64,000 nt of DNA from Xanthomonas sp. Leaf131 (lineage in GTDB: Bacteria; Pseudomonadota; Gammaproteobacteria; Xanthomonadales; Xanthomonadaceae), in NCBI RefSeq assembly GCF_001423495.1, contig NZ_LMOG01000003.1:281382-345381 (forward strand), written 5' to 3'. Positions 1 to 8,375 of the stretch are shown piece by piece. Every line of letters starts with the position of its first letter. Position 1 is the first letter of the stretch. The notes under the pieces are model-generated. The model saw only the letters and a list, made by a program, of their open reading frames with translations. It searched no databases and had not been told where the DNA came from. Both the position numbers and the translations under genes were made by a program.

Positions 1-10
1 TCAGCCGCCC

Positions 11-2767
11 TTACTCCGGGTCGTAATCCAGATTCGATGCTAACCAGCGTTCGGCCAGCGCCAGTGTGATGCCCTTGCGTTTGGCGTAATCGGCAACCTG
101 TTCCTTGCCCACTCGCCCGACCACGAAATACTGGCTCTTGGGGTGGCTGAAGTAATAACCCGACACCGCCGCGGTAGGCAGCATTGCGAAACTTTCGGTC
201 AGCGTCATCGTGGTGTGGCGCTCGGCATCGAGCAGATCGAACAAGCTGCGTTTTTCGCTGTGCTCCGGGCATGCAGGGTAGCCGGGTGCGGGACGGATGC
301 CGCGATAGCGCTCGGCGATCAGTGCCTCGTTGTCCAATCCTTCGTCTTCGATGTACCCCCAGAACTCGGTGCGCACACGCTGATGCAATCGTTCGGCTAA
401 GGCTTCGGCCAGGCGGTCTGCGAGCGCCTTGAGCAAGATGGAGTTGTAGTCGTCGTGCGCCGCCTCGAAACGCGCCACATGCGGGTCGATGCCGATGCCG
501 GCGGTCACGGCGAATGCACCGATCCAGTCCTGCTTGCCGCTGCTTTTGGGCGCGATGAAATCGGCCAGACAGAAGTCCGGGCGGTCGATGGGTTTGTCGA
601 CCTGCTGGCGCAGGAAGTGCAGGGAATGGGGAATGGAAAATCGGGAATGGTCAGGCGCCGATGGATCGCTTTGCGATTCCCGATTCCCGATTCCCGATTC
701 CGCAGGCTCGGTGAGCAACACAACATCATCGCCCACACTATTCGCCGGCCACAGCCCGAACACGGCCTTCGCGGTCAGCCACTTTTCGGCAACGATGGTG
801 CGCAGCATCTTGCGTGCATCGCGATACAGCTCGCTTGCTTGCGCACCGACGACCTCGTCGCTGAGGATCGCCGGAAACTTGCCGGCCAGTTCCCAGGCCT
901 GGAAGAACGGAGTCCAGTCGATCAGCTCGATCAACTCCTGCAACGGATAGTCGTCGAACACATGCACGCCCGGCTGACGTGGCGTGGGCGGCATGTAGTT
1001 GTCCCAGTCGCCATCGAAACGCTGTGCACGTGCTTTTTCCAGCGACACCAGGCGCTTTGCATCGCCGCGATTGCGATGGCGCGTACGGATCTCCGCATAG
1101 TCGGCATCGTTGGCCGCCACGAAGGCCTGGCGCAGGTCGCGCGAGATCAGCGACTGCGCAACGCCCACTGCGCGCGAGGCGTCCTTCACCCACACGGTGG
1201 GCGCTTTGTAATGCGGGTCGATCTTCAATGCGGTATGCGCGCGCGAGGTGGTGGCGCCACCGATCAACAACGGAATCTCGAACCCCTGCCGCTGCATCTC
1301 GCGCGCAACATGCGACATTTCTTCCAGCGACGGCGTGATCAACCCCGATAGCCCGATCAGATCGGCATTCTCTGCGCGTGCACGGTCCAGGATGACCTGC
1401 GCCGACACCATCACGCCCAGATCCACCACATCGAAGTTGTTGCACGCCAGCACCACCCCGACGATGTTCTTGCCGATGTCGTGCACATCGCCCTTGACCG
1501 TGGCCATGATGATCTTGCCGTTGGACTTGCCGACATCGCCGGTGCGCAGTTTTTCCGCTTCGATATACGGCAACAGATACGCCACCGCTTTTTTCATCAC
1601 ACGGGCGGACTTGACCACCTGCGGCAGAAACATCTTGCCAGCGCCGAACAGGTCGCCGACCACGTTCATGCCGTCCATCAGCGGGCCTTCGATCACATCC
1701 AGCGGGCGCGTGGATTGCTGGCGCGCTTCTTCGGTGTCGGTTTCCACGAACGCATCGATGCCATGCACCAGCGCATGCGCCAGGCGTGCGCGTACCGGCT
1801 TCTCGCGCCAGGCGAGGTCTTCGACTTTCGCCGCACCTTTGCTGCCTTTATAGCGCTCTGCAATTTCCAGCAAGCGTTCGGTGCCGTCCTTGCGGCGGTT
1901 GAGGATCACGTCCTCCACGCGCTCGCGCAGCTCCGGGTCCAGCTCGTCGTAGATCGGCATGCCGCCGGCGTTGACGATGCCCATGTCCATGCCGGCCTTG
2001 ATCGCATGAAACAGGAACACCGAGTGGATCGCCTGGCGCACCATCTCGTTGCCGCGGAACGAGAACGACACGTTGGAAACGCCACCGGAAATATGGCAAT
2101 GCGGCAACGTGCGTTTGATCTCGCGGGTGGCCTCGATGAAGTCCACCGCGTAGTTGTCGTGCTCCTCGATGCCGGTGGCCACGGCAAAGATATTCGGGTC
2201 GAAGATGATGTCTTCCGGCGGAAAGCCCACCTGTTCGGTCAGCACCTTGTAGGCGCGCGTGCAGATCTCGACCTTGCGTGCGCAGGTGTCGGCCTGGCCC
2301 ACTTCATCGAAGGCCATCACCACCGCGGCGGCGCCATAGCGCAGCACCTTGCGCGCCTGTTCGATAAACAGCGCTTCGCCTTCCTTGAGCGAGATCGAAT
2401 TGACCACGCTTTTGCCTTGCAGGCACTTCAAGCCGGCTTCGATCACGCTCCACTTGGACGAATCCACCATCACCGGGATGCGCGCGATATCCGGCTCGGA
2501 CATGATCAGGTTGAGAAAGCGCGTCATCGCTTTTTCGGAGTCGATCAGCCCCTCGTCCATATTGACGTCGAGGATCTGCGCACCGCTGGCGACCTGCTGG
2601 CGCGCCACCTCCACCGCCTCTTCGTAGCGCTCTTCCTTGACCAGCTTGCGGAACTGCGCGCTGCCGGTAACGTTGGTGCGCTCGCCCACGTTGATGAACA
2701 ACAGATCCGGCGTGATGACCAGCGGTTCGAGGCCGGACAGGCGGGTATAGCGGGGGTGGTCGTTCAT
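11..2767 (-). CDS. metH: Methionine synthase, C-terminal module: pterin-, B12- and activation-domain protein
   Basis: This is the second half of cobalamin-dependent methionine synthase, which passes the methyl group of methyl-tetrahydrofolate through cobalamin to homocysteine. The pterin-binding domain starts near residue 10 with [12 protein letters not shown]. The B12-binding domain carries [11 protein letters not shown], whose His is the lower cobalt ligand. The C-terminal activation domain includes [10 protein letters not shown] and ends at LDYDPE. I placed the start at MNDHPRYTR (918 aa); upstream sequence in this frame is not MetH-like. The homocysteine domain is a separate gene 79 bp upstream, so this is a split enzyme, as in other xanthomonads. 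An in-frame segment near 621-705 is made of intergenic-type repeat. Confidence 0.93.
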   Translation of the reverse strand: MNDHPRYTRLSGLEPLVITPDLLFINVGERTNVTGSAQFRKLVKEERYEEAVEVARQQVASGAQILDVNMDEGLIDSEKAMTRFLNLIMSEPDIARIPVMVDSSKWSVIEAGLKCLQGKSVVNSISLKEGEALFIEQARKVLRYGAAAVVMAFDEVGQADTCARKVEICTRAYKVLTEQVGFPPEDIIFDPNIFAVATGIEEHDNYAVDFIEATREIKRTLPHCHISGGVSNVSFSFRGNEMVRQAIHSVFLFHAIKAGMDMGIVNAGGMPIYDELDPELRERVEDVILNRRKDGTERLLEIAERYKGSKGAAKVEDLAWREKPVRARLAHALVHGIDAFVETDTEEARQQSTRPLDVIEGPLMDGMNVVGDLFGAGKMFLPQVVKSARVMKKAVAYLLPYIEAEKLRTGDVGKSNGKIIMATVKGDVHDIGKNIVGVVLACNNFDVVDLGVMVSAQVILDRARAENADLIGLSGLITPSLEEMSHVAREMQRQGFEIPLLIGGATTSRAHTALKIDPHYKAPTVWVKDASRAVGVAQSLISRDLRQAFVAANDADYAEIRTRHRNRGDAKRLVSLEKARAQRFDGDWDNYMPPTPRQPGVHVFDDYPLQELIELIDWTPFFQAWELAGKFPAILSDEVVGAQASELYRDARKMLRTIVAEKWLTAKAVFGLWPANSVGDDVVLLTEPAESGIGNRESQSDPSAPDHSRFSIPHSLHFLRQQVDKPIDRPDFCLADFIAPKSSGKQDWIGAFAVTAGIGIDPHVARFEAAHDDYNSILLKALADRLAEALAERLHQRVRTEFWGYIEDEGLDNEALIAERYRGIRPAPGYPACPEHSEKRSLFDLLDAERHTTMTLTESFAMLPTAAVSGYYFSHPKSQYFVVGRVGKEQVADYAKRKGITLALAERWLASNLDYDPE
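621..705. repeat. cgggaatc-type repeat inserted in frame within metH
   Basis: Two opposed arms of 'gggaatgg/gggaatcg' units flank a short spacer. The same unit occurs between genes elsewhere in the window (about 4024-4054, 15793-15830, 27903-27930 and 40873-41030). Here it lies inside the metH reading frame, contains no stop, keeps the frame, and encodes a Ser/Arg/Glu/Pro-rich stretch between TEPAE and LHFLRQQ that does not look like MetH. Confidence 0.75.
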
Positions 2768-2846
2768 GCGCGCATCCGCAGTGGTGTTGCGCACGCAAAA
2801 GCGCGTGACACGTGGGCTAAAAAAGTGCCACTGGCGAAGCTGTCGC

Positions 2847-3986
2847 TCATGCGGCTTGCTCGTAAGCGCTGGGCAACCGCCGCGGCGGCAGATCGGCCAC
2901 GGCTTCGGCAATCGCGCGGATGTGATCCGGCGAGGTGCCGCAGCAACCGCCGACCAGATTGAGCAGGCCGGCTTGCGCAAATTCGCGCAAGGTCGCGGCC
3001 ATTTCTTCCGGGGTTTCGTCATATTCGCCGAAGGCATTCGGCAGGCCGGCGTTGGGATGCGCACTGACATAAGCGTCGGCAATCTGCGACAGCGTTTCCA
3101 CGTGCGGGCGCAAATCCTTGGCACCGAGCGCGCAGTTCAAGCCTACCGACAGCGGCCGCCCGTGCGCGACCGAGGCGTAGAACGCCTCAGCGGTCTGCCC
3201 GGACAAGGTGCGGCCGGAGGCGTCGGTAATGGTGCCGGAGATCATTACCGGCAGCCGCCCGCCGCGGGCTTCGAAGACTTCTTCGATCGCATACAGCGCG
3301 GCCTTGGCATTGAGCGTGTCGAAGATGGTTTCCACCATCAGCGTGTCGGCGCCGCCGTCGATCAAGCCGTCGATGGCCTCGCGATAGGTCTCGCGCAGCG
3401 CATCGAAACTGGTATTGCGATACCCGGGGTCGTTGACGTCCGGGCTGATCGATGCGGTGCGGCTGGTGGGGCCGAGTACGCCGATCACAAAGCGCGGCTT
3501 GTGCGGGGTCAGCGCTTCGACGTCGTCGCAGCACGCACGCGCAACCTGTGCGCCGGCCTTGTTCAATTCGTACACCAAGTGTTCGAGGTGATAGTCGGCC
3601 TGACTCACCGAGGTCGCATTGAAAGTGTTGGTTTCCAGCAGGTCGGCACCGGCATCCAGATAGGCGCGATGGATGCCGGCGATGATCTCCGGGCGCGACA
3701 GCAGCAACAGGTCGTTGTTGCCTTTCAGGTCGTGGCCTTCGGGAGCGTGGGCGTGATCGCAGCCCGGCCCGTGCACATGCACCTGCGCGCTGTCGTAGCC
3801 GTCGGCAAAGCGGGTGCCACGATAGTCCGGTTCCTGCAGATCATGGCGCTGGATCATGGTCCCCATCGCGCCATCGATAATCAGGATGCGCTCGCGCAAT
3901 GCAGCGCTGAGCTTTTCGGCGCGTTCGGGATGCAGCCAGGGTAACGAGAACGGGCTTGGGGGAGTAGGGAGCTGTGCAGACGTCAT
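2847..3986 (-). CDS. metH: Methionine synthase, N-terminal homocysteine S-methyltransferase module
   Basis: The gene encodes the zinc-dependent homocysteine-binding barrel of methionine synthase (379 aa). It starts the barrel with [13 protein letters not shown] near residue 33. The zinc-binding cysteines sit in GLNCALG and GGCCGTSP near the C-terminus. The start ATG overlaps the stop of the upstream regulator as ATGA, which implies translational coupling. It lies between the regulator and the pterin/B12 module, so the three genes form one operon. The two MetH modules must meet in trans to complete the reaction. Confidence 0.93.
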   Translation of the reverse strand: MTSAQLPTPPSPFSLPWLHPERAEKLSAALRERILIIDGAMGTMIQRHDLQEPDYRGTRFADGYDSAQVHVHGPGCDHAHAPEGHDLKGNNDLLLLSRPEIIAGIHRAYLDAGADLLETNTFNATSVSQADYHLEHLVYELNKAGAQVARACCDDVEALTPHKPRFVIGVLGPTSRTASISPDVNDPGYRNTSFDALRETYREAIDGLIDGGADTLMVETIFDTLNAKAALYAIEEVFEARGGRLPVMISGTITDASGRTLSGQTAEAFYASVAHGRPLSVGLNCALGAKDLRPHVETLSQIADAYVSAHPNAGLPNAFGEYDETPEEMAATLREFAQAGLLNLVGGCCGTSPDHIRAIAEAVADLPPRRLPSAYEQAA

Positions 3987-4978
3987 GATCCAGTTCTCCG
4001 TGAGTCAATGCTCTTGCTTTCAACGATTCCCGATTCTCGACTCCCGATTCCCGGCTTCATCGCAATCAACGAAATCACTTCGAAATGCGGCGGGCGCTTC
4101 TCGCGTGTCACCGTCTCCAGGCTGGACACGTCCAGCCCGGCCTTCTCGGCGAACTTGCGCAATTCCTTGGACGCAAAACCGAGGTTGACGTGGCCGTAGG
4201 CATGCACGGCTGCGCGATGTTCGTGCTTGGCCAGGCTGCAGAGCAGCAGCCGGCCGCCGGGGCGCAGCACGCGCGCGGATTCGGCCACCGCTTGCGCCGG
4301 CTTGGCCGCATAGGTGAGCGCGTGCATCAGCACCACCAGGTCGAAGCTGGCATCGGGGAATGGCAACGCATGCATGTCGCCTTCGCGCACTTCCACATTG
4401 CGCAGCTTGCGCAGGCGCTCGCTGGCGGCGGCGACCACGCGCGCACTGGTGTCGATGCAGATGTAGCGGGTGGCGTGCGGGGCGACCAGTTCGGCCAGCA
4501 CCCCGTCGCCGGAGGCGATGTCGAGCACGTCGCCGGTTTCCAGCAAGGGCAGGGCGGTGCGCGCCAGCGCTTCCCAGGTGCGCCCCGGGGAGTAATGCCG
4601 CTCCATGTCGCCGGCCACCGAATCGGCCCAGTTCTGATCGGCGGCGCGGTTGGCCAGCACCGCCGCCACGCGCTCGGCGTCCTGGCGCAGCAGCGGATCG
4701 TCGCTGCCGGTGCTCAGCGCCAGCCACAAGGCGCGCTGCGCGGGGTCCAGCGACACTTCGTCGAAACGGTAATAGGCCGAGACGCCAGCGCGGCGGTCGC
4801 GTACCAGCCCGGCTTCCTTGAGCTTGGCCAGATGCGTGGACACGCGCGGCTGGGCCAGGCGTGTGATGGCCGACAGCTCGGCCACGGTGAGTTCTTCCTG
4901 CTCGAGCAAGGTCAGCAGGCGGACTCGGGTGGCGTCGGCGAACACCTTCAGGCGCGCCGACCAGTCTTCCAGATCCAT
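3983..4978 (-). CDS. sahR: ArsR-family regulator fused to a SAM-dependent methyltransferase (SahR type)
   Basis: The first 90 residues form an ArsR-type winged helix ([19 protein letters not shown]). The rest is a class I methyltransferase fold with the SAM-binding motif [10 protein letters not shown]. ArsR regulators with such a domain, called SahR, sense S-adenosylhomocysteine and control methionine-cycle genes; that assignment is from family knowledge. I chose the start at [10 protein letters not shown], next to the operator, rather than an upstream ATG that would translate through the operator. The last 22 or so residues ([13 protein letters not shown] and onward) are encoded by the same repeat found in metH. 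The stop overlaps the metH start. Confidence 0.8.
   Translation of the reverse strand: MDLEDWSARLKVFADATRVRLLTLLEQEELTVAELSAITRLAQPRVSTHLAKLKEAGLVRDRRAGVSAYYRFDEVSLDPAQRALWLALSTGSDDPLLRQDAERVAAVLANRAADQNWADSVAGDMERHYSPGRTWEALARTALPLLETGDVLDIASGDGVLAELVAPHATRYICIDTSARVVAAASERLRKLRNVEVREGDMHALPFPDASFDLVVLMHALTYAAKPAQAVAESARVLRPGGRLLLCSLAKHEHRAAVHAYGHVNLGFASKELRKFAEKAGLDVSSLETVTREKRPPHFEVISLIAMKPGIGSRESGIVESKSIDSRRTGS
4024..4054. repeat. cgggaatc-type repeat within the 3' end of sahR
   Basis: Tandem 'cgattcccgattctcg' units lie in the last codons of the regulator gene. They replace what would normally be its C-terminus with a low-complexity tail. Confidence 0.7.
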
Positions 4979-4979
4979 G

Positions 4980-5035
4980 AATATCTCTATATCGCGATAT
5001 GGAGATATTTTCGGCCGGGCAGGGTGCGGGGTCAA
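4980..5035 (-). promoter_or_regulatory. Operator palindrome and promoter of the sahR-metH operon
   Basis: Positions 4980-5009 form a 30-bp palindrome, two 15-bp arms around atcg|cgat with one mismatch. It abuts the chosen regulator start at 4978. On the minus strand a TTGACC at 5035-5030 is followed after 17 nt by GAAAAT (5012-5007), which overlaps the palindrome. A repressor bound here would block the -10 element and the transcription start, consistent with autoregulation. The messenger leader would be very short. Confidence 0.75.
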
Positions 5036-5100
5036 CTACATACGCATGCGAATGGTTGTGGCTACAATGGGCGCTCAGCCTAGACCTGGAGGGGTGCGAC

Positions 5101-6249
5101 GTGGATTTCAGCTTTACCGAAGAACAATTGATGATCCAGGATGTGGCGCGCCGCATCGCCCAGGACAAGATCGCCCCCAGCGCCGAGCAGTTCGATCGCA
5201 GTGGCGAGTTCCCGCTGGACAACATCCGCCTGCTCGGCGAGAACGGCCTGATGGGCATCGAAGTGCCGGCCGAGTACGGTGGCGCCGGCATGGACCCGAT
5301 CAGCTACGCGCTGGCGATGATCGAGATTGCCGCTGCCGACGGTGCGCATTCCACCATCATGTCGGTCAATAACTCGCTGTTCTGCACCGGCATTTTGAAG
5401 AACGGCAGTGAGGCGCAGAAGCAACTGTACGTGCGTGCGATCGCCGAAGGTGCGCAGATCGGTGCGTTCGCGCTGACCGAGCCGCAGTCGGGCTCGGATG
5501 CCTCGGCGATGCGTTGCCGTGCGGTGAAACAGGCCGATGGCAGCTTCGTCATCAACGGCAAGAAGAGCTGGATCACCTCCGGCCCGGTCGCCAAGTACAT
5601 CGTGTTGTTTGCGGTGACCGAGCCGGACAAGGGCTCGCGCGGCATCACTGCCTTTATGGTCGACGCCGATCGCGCCGGCTTCCATCGCGGCAAGACCGAG
5701 CCCAAGCTCGGCATTCGTGCCTCGGCCACCTGCGAAATCGAGTTCGCCGATTACATCGCCCAGCCCGATGAAGTGCTGGGCGTGGAAGGCGAGGGCTTCA
5801 AGACCGCGATGAGCGTGCTCGACGCCGGGCGCATCGGCATCGCCTCGCAGGCGGTGGGCATCGCACGTGCGGCGTATGAAGCCACCTTGGCCTACGTCAA
5901 GGAGCGCAAGGCCTTCGGCGCGGCCATCGGCACCTTCCAGATGACCCAGGCCAAGATCGCCGACATGAAGTGCAAGCTGGATGCGGCGCTGCTGCTCACG
6001 CTGCGTGCGGCCTGGTTGAAGGGGCAGGGGCGCAAGTTCGGCACCGAAGCCGCCGTGGCCAAGCTCACCGCCTCGGAGGCGGCGATGTGGATCACCCATC
6101 AGGCGGTGCAGATCCACGGCGGCATGGGCTATTCCAAGGAAATGCCGCTGGAACGTTACTTCCGCGATGCCAAGATCACCGAGATCTACGAAGGCACCTC
6201 GGAAATCCAGCGCCTGGTGATTGCGCGCGCCGAGACCGGTCTGCGCTGA
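5101..6249 (+). CDS. Acyl-CoA dehydrogenase (short-chain / butyryl-CoA type)
   Basis: This FAD flavoprotein oxidises acyl-CoA to trans-2-enoyl-CoA. The 382-aa product is full length. It shows the FAD-binding signature ALTEPQSGSD near residue 125, WITSG, and the C-terminal IHGGMGYSKEMP. The block ITEIYEGTSEIQ holds the catalytic glutamate of the short-chain family. I chose GTG at 5101 because a strong ribosome site (ctggagggg) lies 7 nt upstream; longer versions would begin inside the divergent operator. A TACAAT at 5063-5068 is a likely -10. The gene is divergent from sahR. The exact chain-length preference cannot be read from the sequence. Confidence 0.9.
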   Translation: MDFSFTEEQLMIQDVARRIAQDKIAPSAEQFDRSGEFPLDNIRLLGENGLMGIEVPAEYGGAGMDPISYALAMIEIAAADGAHSTIMSVNNSLFCTGILKNGSEAQKQLYVRAIAEGAQIGAFALTEPQSGSDASAMRCRAVKQADGSFVINGKKSWITSGPVAKYIVLFAVTEPDKGSRGITAFMVDADRAGFHRGKTEPKLGIRASATCEIEFADYIAQPDEVLGVEGEGFKTAMSVLDAGRIGIASQAVGIARAAYEATLAYVKERKAFGAAIGTFQMTQAKIADMKCKLDAALLLTLRAAWLKGQGRKFGTEAAVAKLTASEAAMWITHQAVQIHGGMGYSKEMPLERYFRDAKITEIYEGTSEIQRLVIARAETGLR

Positions 6250-6356
6250 AGCCGGCCACATTTCAGCGCTGCCGCTGGATGCGGCAACGCCATCGGCCCA
6301 AGGGGTGCAGCGGTCGATCCGGCAGCTTGGTGCAGGCAATTGCTTCGCAGTGCCGG

Positions 6357-6424
6357 GTAGGAGCGCGCTTGCGCGCGATGAAGCGTTATCGATAACGCTT
6401 CATCGCGCGCAAGCGCGCTCCTAC
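6357..6424. repeat. 68-bp perfect palindrome (GTAG-headed REP-like element)
   Basis: The segment between the acyl-CoA dehydrogenase and the SGNH hydrolase (6250-6577, 328 bp without a gene) contains this uninterrupted palindrome. It begins gtaggagcgcgcttgcgcgc, ends with the complement, and has its centre at atc|gat. The GTAG head and the hairpin form match REP elements of Xanthomonas and Stenotrophomonas as two REP units in opposite orientation. I see no RAYT transposase nearby. The remainder of the gap shows nothing else. Confidence 0.85.
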
Positions 6425-6577
6425 GCGAACATGAGCGGTCTGGCATCACGGATGCGCCGTGCCGGTGGCCTGACAACGGCACACTGCAAGCACTTCATCG
6501 CGAATGGCTGCGTCCTCGCTTGTCGTGTGCGCCGCGCGCGGAACACAATCGCTGCTTCTCCAGCCTCTGGTGCGCAC

Positions 6578-8101
6578 ATGCTCCGGTTTTCGCACGCTGT
6601 GTTTCCTCGCCTTTCGCTGTCAGCCATTGCGCCTGTGCTGGTGTGCTGGGGGCTGTTGCTGGTCTGCGGCGTGGCAAGTGCACAAACGCCACCGCCCTCG
6701 ATCGTGCCCACCGACCGTTTGCAGGAGGCCTGGTGGGCGCAGCGACACGCGCAGGTGCTGGAGCAGGTGAAGCAGCACGCCGACACGCCGCTGTTGTTGA
6801 TCGGCGATTCGATCACCCAGAACTACGAAAAATCCAAGGCGCCGGATGAAGATTTCCAGCCCACCTGGCAAACCTTCTACGGCAGCCGCGGCGCGCTCAA
6901 TCTGGGCTTCAGCGGCGACGGCACCGAAAACGTGCTGTGGCGGCTGGCCAATGGCGAGCTCGACGGTCTGCAACCCAAGGTCGCGCTGGTATTGATCGGC
7001 ACCAACAACACCGGTCATCTTGGCCAAACGGCCGAGCAGACCCAGTTGGGCATCGACGCAGTGGTCGCGGCAATCGAACAGAAACTGCCGCGCACGCACA
7101 TTCTGTTGGTGAGCGTGCTACCTAGCGATATCTCCAGCGAGAAGTCGCGTCGCGATGCGCAAATCAATCAGGGTTTGGCGGTGCGCTACGGCGATAATCC
7201 GCGCGTGACCTATCTGGATGTGGGGTCGATCTTTCTGCGCAACGGAAAGCTGCGCACCGAGTTGTTCTACGACACGCGCTTCCGTCCGCCGGCCGGCGCG
7301 CTGCATCCCGACACTCGGGGCCAGCGCATGTTGGCCGAAGCGATCGAGCCGACCCTGGCCCGCTTGCTGGGCGAGCCGCCGGTCAAGCCGGTTGCAGAGC
7401 TGGGCCAAGACTTTGCGACCTCGCTGATTCCGGTCGATCGACTGGAGCAGGATTCCTACGATTGGTACGCCCGTCACCATACGGCGTTGGCCGCAGCACG
7501 CATATTGAAGCCGGAGGTAGTGATGATCGGCGACTCGATCACGCACTTCTGGGCCGGCCCGCCGCAGGCCACACGCGTCAGTGGTGCGGCATCGTGGCAG
7601 TGGTTGTACGGCGCGCGGCCGGTGCTGAATCTGGGCTTCGGCTGGGATCGCACCCAGAACGTGTTGTGGCGGATCCGCCAGGGCGAGCTCGACGGCCTGG
7701 ATCCGCAATGGGTGGTATTGCACATCGGCACCAACAACCTCACCGGCACCGCGCAATCGCGCGCGAGCACGCCGGCCGAGGCCGCGCAGGGCGTGGAGGC
7801 GGTGGTGAGCGAAGTGCGTCGCCGCTTGCCCAACAGCAAGCTGATCCTGATGGCGATCATGCCGCGCGGCCGCCATGCGGGCGATACGCAGCGCGCACCG
7901 ATCGCCGAAACCAACCGGCTGCTGGCCGCGCGCTACGGCAAGGACCGGTCGGTGCGTCTGCTCGATATCGGTAAGCAACTGCTGCAGCCCGACGGGACCT
8001 TGCCCGAGACGCTGATGCCCGACGGCACGCATCCCAGTGAAGCGGGCTATGCGATCTGGGCGAAGGCGCTGCGCGAGGCGGGGATTGCCGCGTCGCCGTA
8101 A
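6578..8101 (+). CDS. Secreted tandem SGNH (GDSL-like) hydrolase with two domains
   Basis: After a signal peptide (LVCWGLLLVCGVASAQ) the 507-aa protein holds two copies of the SGNH esterase fold, related to PAF-acetylhydrolase IB subunits. Copy 1 has LLIGDSITQN and LIGTNNTG. Copy 2 has VMIGDSITHFW, HIGTNNLTG and the catalytic DGTH. In copy 1 the residue at the catalytic Asp position (three before His) is Gly (GALH), so that domain may be inactive or carbohydrate-binding. Internal duplication is clear from the repeated LNLGF and ENVLWR/QNVLWR blocks. A likely role is removing acetyl groups from polysaccharide, but the substrate is unknown. A hairpin terminator follows. Confidence 0.82.
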   Translation: MLRFSHAVFPRLSLSAIAPVLVCWGLLLVCGVASAQTPPPSIVPTDRLQEAWWAQRHAQVLEQVKQHADTPLLLIGDSITQNYEKSKAPDEDFQPTWQTFYGSRGALNLGFSGDGTENVLWRLANGELDGLQPKVALVLIGTNNTGHLGQTAEQTQLGIDAVVAAIEQKLPRTHILLVSVLPSDISSEKSRRDAQINQGLAVRYGDNPRVTYLDVGSIFLRNGKLRTELFYDTRFRPPAGALHPDTRGQRMLAEAIEPTLARLLGEPPVKPVAELGQDFATSLIPVDRLEQDSYDWYARHHTALAAARILKPEVVMIGDSITHFWAGPPQATRVSGAASWQWLYGARPVLNLGFGWDRTQNVLWRIRQGELDGLDPQWVVLHIGTNNLTGTAQSRASTPAEAAQGVEAVVSEVRRRLPNSKLILMAIMPRGRHAGDTQRAPIAETNRLLAARYGKDRSVRLLDIGKQLLQPDGTLPETLMPDGTHPSEAGYAIWAKALREAGIAASP

Positions 8102-8143
8102 CGCGATGGCGGCAGCCAAGCATTTTCCTACCCAAGAAACCAG

Positions 8144-8172
8144 AAGACCCCCGATCGCTCGGAGGTCTTTTT
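8144..8172 (+). terminator. Rho-independent terminator of the SGNH hydrolase gene
   Basis: An imperfect stem, aagacc...ggtctt, encloses cccgatcgctcgga and is followed by a run of five T on the plus strand. It lies directly before the oppositely oriented tRNA gene. Confidence 0.75.
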
Positions 8173-8176
8173 AAAC

Positions 8177-8263
8177 TGGTGCCCAGAAGAGGACTCGAAC
8201 CTCCACGAAGTTGCCCCCGCTAGCACCTGAAGCTAGTGCGTCTACCAATTCCGCCACCTGGGC
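8177..8263 (-). tRNA. tRNA-Leu (anticodon CAG)
   Basis: Read on the minus strand, the 87-nt sequence begins GCCCAGGTGGCGGAATTGG and ends with TCTGGGCACCA, so the CCA is encoded. The acceptor stem pairs over 7 bp. The anticodon loop is TTCAGGT, giving CAG. It has a class II variable arm (GCGGGGGCAACTTCGT region) and a GTTCGAGTCC T-loop, as expected for leucine. No integrase lies next to it. Confidence 0.96.
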
Positions 8264-8375
8264 AAGGTGAGCCGCGAATTTTGCAGACTCCTGGCGGGCT
8301 TGTCAACGGTTACGGGCGACGATCGGCAAGGGGCTGGCCGGCTTTTCAGCGCATCCAGGCGCTGCAAGGGGTACC

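Noticed and set aside
1481-2962. 493-codon open frame on the plus strand
   Set aside because: Antisense to metH; no start signal and no recognisable domain.
2847-3986. SAM or cobalamin riboswitch before metH
   Set aside because: The gene starts within the sahR stop and the operon leader is only a few bases long, leaving no room for an aptamer.
8177-8263. tRNA-Leu as the integration site of the island
   Set aside because: It is 47 kb from the integrase remnant, has an intact 3' end and no flanking repeat of integrase DNA.
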